Below, piece after piece: positions 1 to 8,295 of a DNA stretch of 64,000 nucleotides (positions are counted from its first letter, which is position 1; each line of letters starts with the position of its first letter). The translations under genes and the position numbers were made by a program. A model generated the notes under the pieces. The model was given only the letters and a program-made list of their open reading frames with translations, searched no databases and was not told the origin of the DNA. The DNA comes from Pseudomonas sp. L5B5 (GTDB taxonomy: Bacteria; Pseudomonadota; Gammaproteobacteria; Pseudomonadales; Pseudomonadaceae). Where the stretch lies: assembly GCF_020520285.1 (NCBI RefSeq), contig NZ_CP084742.1, positions 6,497,501 through 6,561,500 of the forward strand, written 5' to 3'.

Positions 1-421
1 ACATCATGGTCTTGCCGCTGGCTCGCTCGACGATCACCGCTTGCAGGTTGACCGTGGAATCGACGGCGCCCAGTCCGGCGCCGAACAGGAACAACGCCGC
101 CATCAGCAAGGGCACTGAACTCAGGGTCGCCAGCAAGGGCAGGGCGATACAGATCAGCAGGGTGCCGACCGACATGACCTTGCGACAGCCGTAGCGTGCC
201 GCCAGTGCCCCGGCGATGGGCATCGCCAGGATCGAACCCACCCCCAGGCACAACAGCAGCAGGCCCAGGGTGCCTTCGTCGAGCCCGGCCCGGGTCTTGG
301 CATAGGGCACCAGGGGGGCCCAGGCGGCGATGCCGAAACCGGCGATCAAGTACGCGATGCGCGTGGACATCTGTTCAAGGCGGCCGGGGGCGGCCTGGAG
401 ATGGGTATTGCTGGCGGTCAT
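1..421 (-). CDS. MFS transporter, N-terminal part (runs off left edge)
   Basis: The first ~140 codons of a major facilitator superfamily transporter; the rest lies outside the window. The ATG at 421 follows AAGGA by a few bases. The peptide has alternating hydrophobic helices (residues about 17-35, 50-68, 78-95, 100-118) and, between the second and third, the MFS loop signature as GALAARYGCRKVM. Segments such as FGIAAWAPLVPYAK and GVGSILAMPIAGALA resemble the YbjJ-type branch of the family, whose substrates are poorly known. No partner gene is visible; the next gene is divergent, nearly 500 bp away. MFS membership is secure, substrate unknown. Confidence 0.8.
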   Translation of the reverse strand, partial: MTASNTHLQAAPGRLEQMSTRIAYLIAGFGIAAWAPLVPYAKTRAGLDEGTLGLLLLCLGVGSILAMPIAGALAARYGCRKVMSVGTLLICIALPLLATLSSVPLLMAALFLFGAGLGAVDSTVNLQAVIVERASGKTMM

Positions 422-909
422 AAGAATCCTTGCTGGTCAGGCATCGAGCGTAGCGGCGACGCCGGGTGACCGATTGAGCCGTCTCGCCGACCCAGCGCCG
501 GTACGGGCGGGTGTCGGTGGCGTCTTCAGTGTTGATCAAGAGGATGCGTGAATGCGCATCGAGCCGCGTGTTCCGCCTGTGGGCGGGGTCCCCGGCCAGT
601 TGCGTGAGCCCTGCAAGGCCTGCGGCGCCGGACGCTCCCGCCGCCAGTGGCCTGTCGCACTCACTGCCGGCCGCTGGTTGACGCATGGCGTGCAGTGCGG
701 CCGAATCGGGGATTGTGACAAAACTATCGATCGAAGGTTGCAGAAATAACCATGCCAGGGCCGATACCTCGCACAGGCCGGCGCCGCAGGTGCCCGGAAC
801 GACGAGCAGAAATAATATTTCGTCGGCTGCGGGTTTGTTTCGCATAATCGGGTGTTTTTGAACAAATTTATTCCACTGCTGCGCCGCCGCACCCGGAGTT
901 CCACCTGCC
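422..909. other. Divergent intergenic region, no gene seen
   Basis: This 488-bp gap separates the leftward MFS gene from the rightward Lrp-type gene. Open frames exist on both strands, but their composition looks like shadow frames and they match no family I recognise. The last ~100 bp before 910 are AT-rich (around 805-870), the likely promoter area of the Lrp-type gene. Confidence 0.5.
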
Positions 910-1380
910 ATGAATACCAGCCTCGACGCCTATGACCTGAAACTGCTCGCTGAGCTGCAACGCGATGCCAGTACCGCGCAGAGCGAGCTGGGTTTGCGGG
1001 TCAACCTGTCCACGGCTGCCGTCAACCGGCGCCTCAAGCGCCTGGGCGAGGAAGGGGTGATCGAGCGCTACACGGCGGTGGTCGCCCCCGATGCCCTGGG
1101 CCATGAGCTGAGCATCATCGTCGAGGTGGAAGTGGAAAGTGAGCGGGTCGACCAGCTCGACGCGCTCAAGCGCAGTTTCCAGGCCTGCCCTCAGGTCCAG
1201 CAGTGCTACTACGTGGCCGGCGAGTGCGATTTCGTGCTGATCTTATGCGTGCGCAACATGGCCCAGTACAACCAGCTGACCCGCGAATTGTTCTTCGGCA
1301 ACGACAACGTCAAGCGCTTCAAGACCCTGGTGGCCATGAACCGGGTCAAGGTCGGACTGCAAGTGCCCACCGACGGCTGA
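910..1380 (+). CDS. Lrp/AsnC family transcriptional regulator
   Basis: A 156-residue protein of typical Lrp/AsnC length. An N-terminal winged helix-turn-helix (about residues 6-60, with AYDLKLLAELQRDA and LSTAAVNRRLKRLGEEGVIE) is followed by the ligand-binding RAM/AsnC domain (about 70-145, with YYVAGECDFVLIL). Such proteins are octameric sensors of amino acids that usually control an adjacent transporter or catabolic gene. Here the nearest target would be the divergent MFS gene to the left, which suggests amino-acid-responsive export, but that is inference. GGAG lies about ten bases before the ATG. Confidence 0.9.
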   Translation: MNTSLDAYDLKLLAELQRDASTAQSELGLRVNLSTAAVNRRLKRLGEEGVIERYTAVVAPDALGHELSIIVEVEVESERVDQLDALKRSFQACPQVQQCYYVAGECDFVLILCVRNMAQYNQLTRELFFGNDNVKRFKTLVAMNRVKVGLQVPTDG

Positions 1381-1383
1381 ACC

Positions 1384-2274
1384 TCAGGGCTGGGGCAGGG
1401 CCTCGACGAGGAAATCGACGAACACCCGGACCTTCTGCGACAGGTGCCGCTGGCTGGGGTACAAGGCATAGATATGCCGGCTGGGCAGGCGTTGCTCGGG
1501 CAGCACCCGCAGCAGTTGGCCACTGTCGAGCAGGGGCTGGGCGACGAAGGCGGGCAGGGCACCGATGCCCAGGCCGGCCACCAGCATGTCGGCCAGCATC
1601 AGGCTGTTGTCCACCGCGAAGTGCACCGGCAACTCCAGCCGGGTATGGCCTTCGGGGCCTTCCAGCTGCCAGCGCCCGGGATGTTCGGCCAGGCGATAGG
1701 CCAGCCAGCGATGCTGGTGCAGATCGGCGATGCCCACGGGCGTTCCCTGGGCCTGGAGGTATGCCGGTGCGGCGCAGACCACTTGCTCGACCTCGCCCAG
1801 GTGACGGGCGATCAACGATGAGTCCTCCAGTTGGCGGCGGATCCGCAGCGACACGTCGAACCCCTCGCCCACCACATCCAGCACCTGGTCGTTGAGGGTC
1901 AGGTCCACCTGCAATTGCGGGTAGCGCTGCATGAAGGCCACCAGGATCGGCGACAGCACCTTGAGCCCGAACGACAGCGGCGCATTGACCCGCAGGCGCC
2001 CACCGGGTTCGCTCAGTCCGGCCTGGGTGGCGCGCTCCAGGGCATCGAATTCGTCCAGCAGGTGGCAGCATTCGGTGAAATAGTTCTGCCCCGCTTCAGA
2101 CAGGCTCATGCGTCGAGTGGTACGCAGGATCAGCAGGCTGCCCAGGCGTTCTTCCAACTGCCGCACCTGCTTGCTCACCGCAGCGGTGGACTGCCCGAGG
2201 TCGGCGGCGGCGAGGTTGAAGCTGGCACGCTCGACCACTCGGCGAAAGGTGCGCATGGCCATCAGTACATCCAT
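1384..2274 (-). CDS. LysR family transcriptional regulator
   Basis: A 296-residue LysR-type regulator. The N-terminal winged HTH covers about residues 1-60 (MRTFRRVVERASFNLAAADL, then STAAVSKQVRQLEERLG); the effector-binding domain follows (about 90-290, beginning GGRLRVNAPLSFGLKVLSP). The sequence fits the large subgroup of LysR proteins acting next to redox or hydrolase genes. It is divergent from the cyclase-family gene at 2374 across about 100 bp, the classical arrangement for a LysR regulator and its target. The inducer cannot be read from the sequence. Confidence 0.92.
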   Translation of the reverse strand: MDVLMAMRTFRRVVERASFNLAAADLGQSTAAVSKQVRQLEERLGSLLILRTTRRMSLSEAGQNYFTECCHLLDEFDALERATQAGLSEPGGRLRVNAPLSFGLKVLSPILVAFMQRYPQLQVDLTLNDQVLDVVGEGFDVSLRIRRQLEDSSLIARHLGEVEQVVCAAPAYLQAQGTPVGIADLHQHRWLAYRLAEHPGRWQLEGPEGHTRLELPVHFAVDNSLMLADMLVAGLGIGALPAFVAQPLLDSGQLLRVLPEQRLPSRHIYALYPSQRHLSQKVRVFVDFLVEALPQP

Positions 2275-2373
2275 ATTGTTTCCTCTGGGTTGAATATCTA
2301 TTCACCAATCGGCTGATTATCTCTGAATCAGCGATCAATACCATGGCTACGTCTATTTCAAAGGAGTGGTTTC

Positions 2374-3372
2374 ATGGGTATCCGCGCAATGTCGAAAATC
2401 CTTCCCGGGGTCCTGGCCCTGTCACTTGTCAGTGCCGCTTGCAGCGCCGCCACGGCGCAGCAGCCGGAGGTGGGCATCAGCCCCTGGGGGCCGAAGGACG
2501 AGATCGGCCGCCTGAACCTGATCACCCCCCAGTCCCGGGCGGCGATCATGTCCCGGGTCAGTGGCGAGCAGGCCTACGACCTGGCGGTGGACTACTTCGT
2601 CGGCATGCCCAGCTGGCAGGCCGCCGGTGATCCGCCGTACCAGATGTGGATGACCCACACCCCCCACGGCAATGTGATCGCCGACCCGATGCAGGTCGGT
2701 GAGCCGATGAACCAGCACGTCAGCTACAGCGGTTCGGCGGTGTCGATGTATGCCCACATGGGCACCCATATCGATGCCCTGAACCACTTCGGCCTCAACG
2801 GCAAGATCTGGAACGGCTTTCGTGCCGACCAGCACCTGGGCGACCGTGGCTGGAACGTTACCGGGGCCGAGAAGCTGCCGCCGATCATTGCCCGCGGGGT
2901 GATGATCGACGTCGCCGCGGCCAAGGGCCTGGACCAGTTGGCCGACAGCTATCGGGTAACTCGCGCCGACCTCAAGCAGGCCCTGGCCAAGCAGCAAGTC
3001 TCCCTGGAAAAGGGCGATGTGGTGCTGATCCGCACCGGGCGCATGCGTGACTACGAGAATGCCCAGGTGTACATGGCCAACCCGCCGGGCCTGAGCCTGG
3101 ATGGGGCGAAGTTCCTGGTGGAAGAGGGCGGTGCCATGGTGGTGGGGGCGGACAACCTGAGCTTCGAGACCTTCCCGTCCGAGGTCGAAGGCAACTACCT
3201 GCCGCTGCACACCTACCTGCTGGCGATGCAGGGCGCACCGATCATGGAATTGGTGAACCTCGAGGGCCTGGCCCGGGACAAGGTCTACCAGTTCGCCTTC
3301 ATCGGTGCCTCGCTCAAGCTACGCGGTGCCGATGCCGCGCCGATCCGGCCGATGGCCTTGCCGATTCGTTGA
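2374..3372 (+). CDS. Secreted cyclase-family (kynurenine formamidase-like) metal hydrolase
   Basis: A 332-residue protein with a signal peptide (positive start, LPGVLALSLVSAACSAATAQ, cleavage near residue 28), so probably periplasmic. The cyclase/formamidase metal motif is intact: His128, His132, Asp134 and His138 in HMGTHIDALNHF, the HxGTHxDxxxH signature that binds Mn or Zn in bacterial kynurenine formamidase and isatin hydrolase. The family hydrolyses amide or lactam-like bonds; export argues against the standard cytosolic tryptophan pathway. AAAGGAG sits upstream of the ATG. It is probably controlled by the divergent LysR regulator and is followed 67 bp later by the DapF-like gene in the same direction. 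Confidence 0.82.
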   Translation: MGIRAMSKILPGVLALSLVSAACSAATAQQPEVGISPWGPKDEIGRLNLITPQSRAAIMSRVSGEQAYDLAVDYFVGMPSWQAAGDPPYQMWMTHTPHGNVIADPMQVGEPMNQHVSYSGSAVSMYAHMGTHIDALNHFGLNGKIWNGFRADQHLGDRGWNVTGAEKLPPIIARGVMIDVAAAKGLDQLADSYRVTRADLKQALAKQQVSLEKGDVVLIRTGRMRDYENAQVYMANPPGLSLDGAKFLVEEGGAMVVGADNLSFETFPSEVEGNYLPLHTYLLAMQGAPIMELVNLEGLARDKVYQFAFIGASLKLRGADAAPIRPMALPIR

Positions 3373-3439
3373 TTGCCCTCTGGTACGGCCGCTGCATTGG
3401 CCGTAATGTCAGCGGCTGGTTTTTTCCGGAGATGGGGCG

Positions 3440-4435
3440 ATGGCGGCGTTCTACGATGCACGGGGCAATCTCTATGGCGTGGTTTCACCCTCGGCGCTGC
3501 GCCGCCTGGGGGTGGCCCTGCCGGGCACTGCGGCCCAGGCGGCACGTGACCGGCGACTGTGGGCCGAGCAGGCCATCGCCGCCTTGTGCGACTGGGCCCC
3601 GGGCAGCCGTCCGCCTGGGGCCAAGGCCCATCGCAGTGATGGCCTGCTGGTGGGGCCGTTCCAGGACTGCGCGCCGTTCGACCTGTTGATCGTCAATACC
3701 GATGGCACCCTGGCCGAGCGCAGTGGCAACGGCCTGACGATCTTCTCCCAGGCCCTCACCGAGCAAGGGTTGCTGCAGAGCCAGGGGCAGACCCTGTTGC
3801 AGGTCCATCACGACCAGAGCACCGGGGTGTCGCCGGTGGCCACGTTCGTGGAGCCAGCCCGGGTGGCAGGCATCCAGGGCTTCTGGCTGGATCTGGGGCA
3901 ACCGGCGTTCGGCCCCGAGGCAGTGGCGGCCCTGGGCGTTGGGACGGTGCTCTTCAACGGCTGCCGGGTGAGCCGGGTCGGCCCGTTGCAGGCCTTGAAT
4001 CCGCAATGGGAGTACAGCCAGTTCGTGCGCATTGGCAATCCCCACTGCGTGACCCTGGTGGATGACGCCAGTGCCTTGCCGGACAACCGGCAGATGCTTG
4101 AGCAACCCCTGGCCCAGGGCCTGACGGCCACCGCCTTCGCGTTACCGGTGGGCAGCGGCGAACCGTGCCCGGCCGGGGTCAATCTGCAATGGGCGGCCCG
4201 CGAATCGGCGCAGTGCCTGGTCGCCCGGGTGTTCGAGCGTGGCGAGGGGCCGACGGCATCCTCGGGCACCAGTGCCAGTGCGGTGGCCTGCGCCGCCTGG
4301 CGGGTGGGTTGGGTCAAGGCCGGTGAGGTGAAGGTGGTGATGCCGGGTGGCACCGCGCCGTTGCGCCTGGAGGAGCACGAGGGAGTCCTGCGCCGGGTCA
4401 GCCTGTTCGGCACCGCCCAACGCCTGCCCTCGTGA
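3440..4435 (+). CDS. DapF-fold epimerase-like protein lacking both catalytic cysteines
   Basis: A 331-residue protein with both halves of the diaminopimelate epimerase fold. The two hallmark loops are recognisable: NTDGTLAERSGNGL around residue 95 and RVFERGEGPTASSGT around residue 275. In DapF each holds the acid/base cysteine (CGNG and CGTG); here both are serine (Ser95, Ser275). The surrounding substrate-anchoring residues (NTDG, GNG, ERG) are kept, so this is not a random wreck. Ordinary two-base racemisation is unlikely; isomerase, dehydratase or binding roles are possible. It lies downstream of the cyclase-family hydrolase and may share its transcript. It is not the housekeeping dapF. 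Confidence 0.75.
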   Translation: MAAFYDARGNLYGVVSPSALRRLGVALPGTAAQAARDRRLWAEQAIAALCDWAPGSRPPGAKAHRSDGLLVGPFQDCAPFDLLIVNTDGTLAERSGNGLTIFSQALTEQGLLQSQGQTLLQVHHDQSTGVSPVATFVEPARVAGIQGFWLDLGQPAFGPEAVAALGVGTVLFNGCRVSRVGPLQALNPQWEYSQFVRIGNPHCVTLVDDASALPDNRQMLEQPLAQGLTATAFALPVGSGEPCPAGVNLQWAARESAQCLVARVFERGEGPTASSGTSASAVACAAWRVGWVKAGEVKVVMPGGTAPLRLEEHEGVLRRVSLFGTAQRLPS

Positions 4436-4444
4436 CAGCAGGCC

Positions 4445-4583
4445 TGTAGCCGCTGCCGAGCTGGCGAGGCTGCGCCCGGGCGCGCAGCAGCCGCGAAGAT
4501 GGGCGACGCGGTGCATCAGGCACGTCATGGGTGCCGGCCTTGCGGCTCGTACCGAGCCGTGCGCAGCCTGCGGCAGCGGCTAC
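4445..4583. repeat. REPIN-like palindromic element, copy 1
   Basis: The ends are inverted: TGTAGCCGCTGCCGAG at the left and CTGCGGCAGCGGCTACA at the right, flanking a GC-rich core. This is the layout of REPINs, two inverted REP units, common in Pseudomonas intergenic regions. The same end sequence recurs at 21912 and 24265. Confidence 0.75.
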
Positions 4584-4584
4584 A

Positions 4585-4740
4585 CGAAGCAACTTTGCGC
4601 CCGGGCGCGCAGCGACCGTGAAACCAGGCGACGCGGTGCATCAGGTATGCCATGGGTGCCGGCCTTGCGGCTCGTACCGAGCCGTGCGCAGCCTGCGGCA
4701 GCGTCCACACGAAGCGAGGCTGCATCCGTGAAACCAGGCG
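4585..4740. repeat. Second, partly duplicated copy of the REPIN-like element
   Basis: A direct repeat of the preceding element. The stretch from GACGCGGTGCATCAGG through GCAGCCTGCGGCAGCG appears at about 4504-4578 and again at about 4629-4703 with few differences. A third partial unit (CGTGAAACCAGGCG) closes the array just before the codA stop. Confidence 0.7.
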
Positions 4741-4746
4741 CTGGGA

Positions 4747-6009
4747 CTACAACGGGGTGTCCAGCAATTGCACCTGGGCCATCTGCCGTTGCATCAGCAC
4801 CTTGCCGTGGCGGATCGAATACAGCGCCAGGCCCTGGCTGCGGAGCATCTCGTAGTCGCTGTCGGCGGACAGGATCAACAGGTTCGCCGGCCGTCCTTCC
4901 TCCAGGCCATAACCATCGCCCAGGGCCAGGGCCTTGGCGCTGTTGTCGGTGACCAGGTCCAGGGCGCTCTGCAGGTTGCTGTAGCCGAGCATGTGGCAGA
5001 TGTGCAGGCCGGCTTCCAGCACCCGCAGGATGTTGCCGTTGCCCAGGGGATACCAGGGATCGACGATGGAATCCTGGCCGAAGCAGACGTTCATCCCGGC
5101 GTCCAGCAGCTCCTTGACCCGGGTCAGCCCACGGCGCTTGGGAAAGGTATCGAAGCGGCCCTGCAGGTGAATGCTCTCGGTCGGGCAGGAGACGAAGCTG
5201 ATGCCTGAATGCCCCAGCAGGCGGAACAGCTTGGCGCAGTAGGCGTTGTCGTAGGAGCCCATGGCGGTGGTGTGGCTGGCGGTCACCCGCGAACCCATGT
5301 CGCGGCTGCGAGCCTCTTCGGCCAGTACTTCGAGAAAGCGCGAGTGCGGGTCGTCGGTCTCGTCGCAGTGCACGTCCACCAGGCAGCCGGTGCGCTCGGC
5401 CAGGTCCATGAGGAACTTCACCGAACTCACGCCCTGGTCGCGGGTGTATTCGAAGTGGGGGATGCCGCCCACCACATCGGCGCCCAGGCGAATGGCTTCC
5501 TCCATCAGCTCACGGCCGTTGCGGAACGATTCGATACCCTCCTGGGGGAAGGCGACGATCTGCAGGTCGATCAGGTGCCGAGCCTGCTCGCGTACTTCGA
5601 GCATGGCCTTGAGGGCGGTGAGCTCGGGATCGGTGACATCCACATGGGTGCGCACTTGCTGGATGCCATGGGCGGCCAGGGCGCGGATGGTCTTGTGGGC
5701 CCGGGCGCGGGTGTCTTCGGCGGTGATGGTGGCCTTGCGCTCACCCCAGCACTCGATGCCTTCGAACAGGGTGCCGCTCATGTTCCAGCGTGGTTCACCT
5801 GCGGTGAGGGTGGCGTCCAGGTGAATGTGCGGTTCGACGAAGGGCGGCACCACCAGGTTGCCCCCGGCGTCCAGGTGCTCGGGGCCGAAGGCCGGTGCGG
5901 TGGTGGGGGCGTCCGGGCTCTGCAGGACAATGCGGGCGATGCGGCCGTTTTCCAGGTGCAGTTGGTGCAGGCCTTCACGGTGGCGCAGGCGGGCGTTGGT
6001 GATCAGCAT
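4747..6009 (-). CDS. codA: Cytosine deaminase family enzyme with Ser314 (possible 5-methylcytosine deaminase)
   Basis: A 420-residue amidohydrolase aligning without gaps to E. coli CodA around the active site. Metal ligands His61 and His63 (EPHIHLDAT), the HCDE motif with the catalytic Glu, SHTTAM and Asp313 are all present, and GRFDTFPKRRG is nearly identical. CodA deaminates cytosine to uracil. Residue 314 is Ser (FGQDSIVDP) where E. coli has Asp (FGHDDVFDP). Published screening showed that CodA homologues lacking Asp314 accept 5-methylcytosine, so that activity is a real possibility here. It follows codB in the same orientation after 179 bp. Confidence 0.9.
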   Translation of the reverse strand: MLITNARLRHREGLHQLHLENGRIARIVLQSPDAPTTAPAFGPEHLDAGGNLVVPPFVEPHIHLDATLTAGEPRWNMSGTLFEGIECWGERKATITAEDTRARAHKTIRALAAHGIQQVRTHVDVTDPELTALKAMLEVREQARHLIDLQIVAFPQEGIESFRNGRELMEEAIRLGADVVGGIPHFEYTRDQGVSSVKFLMDLAERTGCLVDVHCDETDDPHSRFLEVLAEEARSRDMGSRVTASHTTAMGSYDNAYCAKLFRLLGHSGISFVSCPTESIHLQGRFDTFPKRRGLTRVKELLDAGMNVCFGQDSIVDPWYPLGNGNILRVLEAGLHICHMLGYSNLQSALDLVTDNSAKALALGDGYGLEEGRPANLLILSADSDYEMLRSQGLALYSIRHGKVLMQRQMAQVQLLDTPL

Positions 6010-6090
6010 TGGAGCAGTTCCTCGGGTCGGGCAATCAGCGGTTCAGCCATCGGATCAGGGCGCAGGCCTTGTCCCATGGTCATTGGGCTG

Positions 6091-6125
6091 TCCTTGCACC
6101 GGTCGCGACAGGGCCGGTGCAAGGA
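6091..6125. terminator. Stem-loop between codB and codA
   Basis: An inverted repeat TCCTTGCACCGG / CCGGTGCAAGGA with an 11-base loop, inside the 179-bp codB-codA gap. There is no strong T-run, so it may be a processing or attenuation hairpin rather than a full terminator. Confidence 0.45.
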
Positions 6126-6188
6126 GGCAGGGTAGTGCGTGACCGGGCCATGATAGACCCGCAATGCGCCCGCTGACCAAGGCCGGGC

Positions 6189-7454
6189 TCAGGCCTGGGC
6201 GGTGGTAGTGACGCGTGCGCCGAGCCAGGCACTGAGCAGGATGTAGCTCAGGCTCGCGACGGCGATGCCCACCAGGGGCGCGACCCAGGGCGAGCAGAAG
6301 GCCGCCAGGGTGCCCAAGCCATAGGCGGCCAGGCCGGGCCAGTTCCAGGCTGGCAACTGGCTGTCGGCCAGGCGCGGGTAGCGGCCGCGCCAGCGGTAGA
6401 AGAAGTCGGCCATGATCACGCCGCCAATCGGCGGGATTACCGTGCCCAGCAGGATCAGGTAAGGCACCAGCAGGTCGTACATGCCGAGCATCGCCAGCAG
6501 GGTTCCGATCACTGCGCCCACCAGGGTCACGGTCTTGCGTCGGTCGGTGCGCAGCAGGTTGCAGCCGGCCACGGCGAAGTTGTAGATGGTGTTGTCCTGG
6601 GTGCTCCAGATGTTCAGCAGCAGCATGGCCATGGCGGCCAGGGCAAACCCCTGCAGTAGCAGGACTTCGACCACGTCCGGCTGCTGGTAGACGATGGCGC
6701 CGTAGGCACCGATCAGCACCATCAGGCCGTTGCCGATGAAAAAACCGATCAGGCTGGCGCCTACCGCGACCCGTGCCGAACGGGAAAAACGGCTCCAGTT
6801 GGTGGCCTGGGTGGCGCCGCTGACGAAGGTGCCGAACACCAAGGTGATGGCGGTGGACAGGTCCAGGGAGCCGCTGGGTTGCCGAGCCAGCAGGCCATCG
6901 AGCCCGCCGACCTGTTCGGTGGCAGTCCACATCGACAGCACCAGCAGCAGGCCCATGGCCGGGACGGCCACCCACGACAGGATCTCCAGTCCGCGATAGC
7001 CGATGTAGGCCGTGGCACAAAAGCCCATGCCGAACAGCAGCATCAACCCCAGCACTGCCCCCTGGTCCAGCTGGAAGTATTTGCCCAGCACCACGGCGGC
7101 GGTGGCGGTGCCCCAGGCGTACCAGCCGATCTGGGTGAACCCCAGGATCAGGTCGCTGAGCTTGCTGCCTCGCTCGCCGAAGCAGAAGCGCCCCATCAGG
7201 GCCGAGTTGAGGCCGCTGCTGAAGGCGATGTAGCCCAGGCTCGCGGCGTACACCCCCAACAGCAGGTTGCCCAGGACGATCACCGCCAGCAGGGTGGGGA
7301 AGTCGTAGGCCACCCCCAGCTTGCCGCCGGCGAACATGGTCGCGGTGAAGAAGGTGAACCCCAGCAGCACCATGGCCATCGAGGCCAGGCCCTTGCGGGC
7401 GTGCTGCGGGACTTCGCTCAAGGGGTAGTCGTTGCCGGGTGCGTGCTGGGTCAT
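6189..7454 (-). CDS. codB: Cytosine permease (NCS1 family)
   Basis: A 421-residue, 12-helix NCS1 nucleobase transporter, close in length to E. coli CodB (419). The start at 7454 gives MTQHAPGNDYPLSEVP and matches the family N-terminus; a longer upstream frame is not needed. Family-like segments include SLGYIAFSSGLNSALMGR and GWYAWGTATAAVVLG. It imports cytosine or a related base for the CodA enzyme next to it. The pair supports pyrimidine-base salvage as nitrogen or pyrimidine source. The first helix follows GLASMAMVLLGFTFF, typical for CodB. Confidence 0.9.
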   Translation of the reverse strand: MTQHAPGNDYPLSEVPQHARKGLASMAMVLLGFTFFTATMFAGGKLGVAYDFPTLLAVIVLGNLLLGVYAASLGYIAFSSGLNSALMGRFCFGERGSKLSDLILGFTQIGWYAWGTATAAVVLGKYFQLDQGAVLGLMLLFGMGFCATAYIGYRGLEILSWVAVPAMGLLLVLSMWTATEQVGGLDGLLARQPSGSLDLSTAITLVFGTFVSGATQATNWSRFSRSARVAVGASLIGFFIGNGLMVLIGAYGAIVYQQPDVVEVLLLQGFALAAMAMLLLNIWSTQDNTIYNFAVAGCNLLRTDRRKTVTLVGAVIGTLLAMLGMYDLLVPYLILLGTVIPPIGGVIMADFFYRWRGRYPRLADSQLPAWNWPGLAAYGLGTLAAFCSPWVAPLVGIAVASLSYILLSAWLGARVTTTAQA

Positions 7455-7644
7455 GGCCTGTCCCTGGTCTGAGTGATGCCATGCTGCTGCAGGTGCCGTG
7501 CCACTCTTCGACGGCCATGGCTGGACGCCGCTGCTGGAGCAGGACGCCCCAGCAGTTATAGCCAATACCCCGGCAAAGAGGCTGAGTGCGCGGGGTAAAA
7601 CGGTGCACCGCCCGGCGCAAAAGGCCCGTGGGCACCGATAGAGG

Positions 7645-7842
7645 TCAGTCCGGGCCCGGGCTGAAAATGTCTTCGATGGGCATTTCGAAGGCCCGGGCGA
7701 TCTTGAACGCCAGGGGCAGGCTGGGGTCGTAGCGGCCGGTCTCGATGGCATTCACCGTCTGGCGTGACACCTCGAGCCGGGTGGCCAGTTCGGCCTGGGA
7801 CCAGCCTTGCCGGGTGCGCAGTTCGCGTACCTGGTTGTTCAT
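7645..7842 (-). CDS. Small XRE-family transcriptional regulator
   Basis: A 65-residue protein that is almost only a Cro/CI-type helix-turn-helix (WSQAELATRLEVSRQTVNAI, then ETGRYDPSLPLAFKIARAF). The ATG at 7842 overlaps the stop of the upstream membrane-protein gene by four bases, so the two are translationally coupled. Two palindromes lie just upstream of the pair (8227-8285), the likely autoregulatory operators. In similar pairs the membrane protein is thought to influence the regulator; that is an inference from gene order. Confidence 0.9.
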   Translation of the reverse strand: MNNQVRELRTRQGWSQAELATRLEVSRQTVNAIETGRYDPSLPLAFKIARAFEMPIEDIFSPGPD

Positions 7843-8213
7843 TGGTAGCGCCGCATGCCGGCTACCGTGGCCAGGGCCCAGATCAGGCCCATCAGCGGCC
7901 ATACGTAGAACATCGACAGCCTGGGCAGGCCGACAGTCTCCAGGAAGCCGTAGCTGAAGGTGATCAACGCGGTGCAGACAAAGGACAGGGCCAGGGCCTC
8001 GAGCTGGATGCGCCGGACCATTTCGTCCATGCGCCGCAACTGCCGGACAACCGCCAGGGCCATGGCGATCATCGGCACCACGGGCACCAGGGCCAGGGCG
8101 ATCTTGCCAGGGCCCGGCGCCATGCCTTCCAGCCAATGGCTGCTGAGCACGACGCAGGCGATATAGGCCAGCAGGGTCAAGGTGAATTCCACGATATAAC
8201 GCTTGGCGCCCAT
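7839..8213 (-). CDS. Small four-helix membrane protein, partner of the XRE regulator
   Basis: A 124-residue protein with four predicted transmembrane helices (about residues 8-25, 37-55, 72-90, 100-118) and a charged central loop RQLRRMDEMVRRIQLEA. I do not recognise a catalytic motif. It is first in a two-gene operon with a small XRE regulator, overlapping it by four bases. Such small membrane proteins occur next to small XRE regulators in many bacteria; function unknown. Confidence 0.8.
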   Translation of the reverse strand: MGAKRYIVEFTLTLLAYIACVVLSSHWLEGMAPGPGKIALALVPVVPMIAMALAVVRQLRRMDEMVRRIQLEALALSFVCTALITFSYGFLETVGLPRLSMFYVWPLMGLIWALATVAGMRRYQ

Positions 8214-8226
8214 GGGCGATCTCCTG

Positions 8227-8285
8227 ATGTAAAGTGAGCTTTACATTAGGTGAGGCGACACGGCTGTGTCAAGCTCGCTTTACAT
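8227..8285 (-). promoter_or_regulatory. Two 8-4-8 palindromic operators ahead of the XRE operon
   Basis: ATGTAAAG-TGAG-CTTTACAT at 8227-8246 is a perfect 8-bp inverted repeat with a 4-bp spacer. GTGTCAAG-CTCG-CTTTACAT at 8266-8285 has the same geometry with two mismatches in one arm. Their centres are 39 bp apart. They lie 14 bp before the start codon of the minus-strand operon, a position suited to repression by the encoded XRE protein. Confidence 0.7.
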
Positions 8286-8295
8286 CAGGTGGAAC

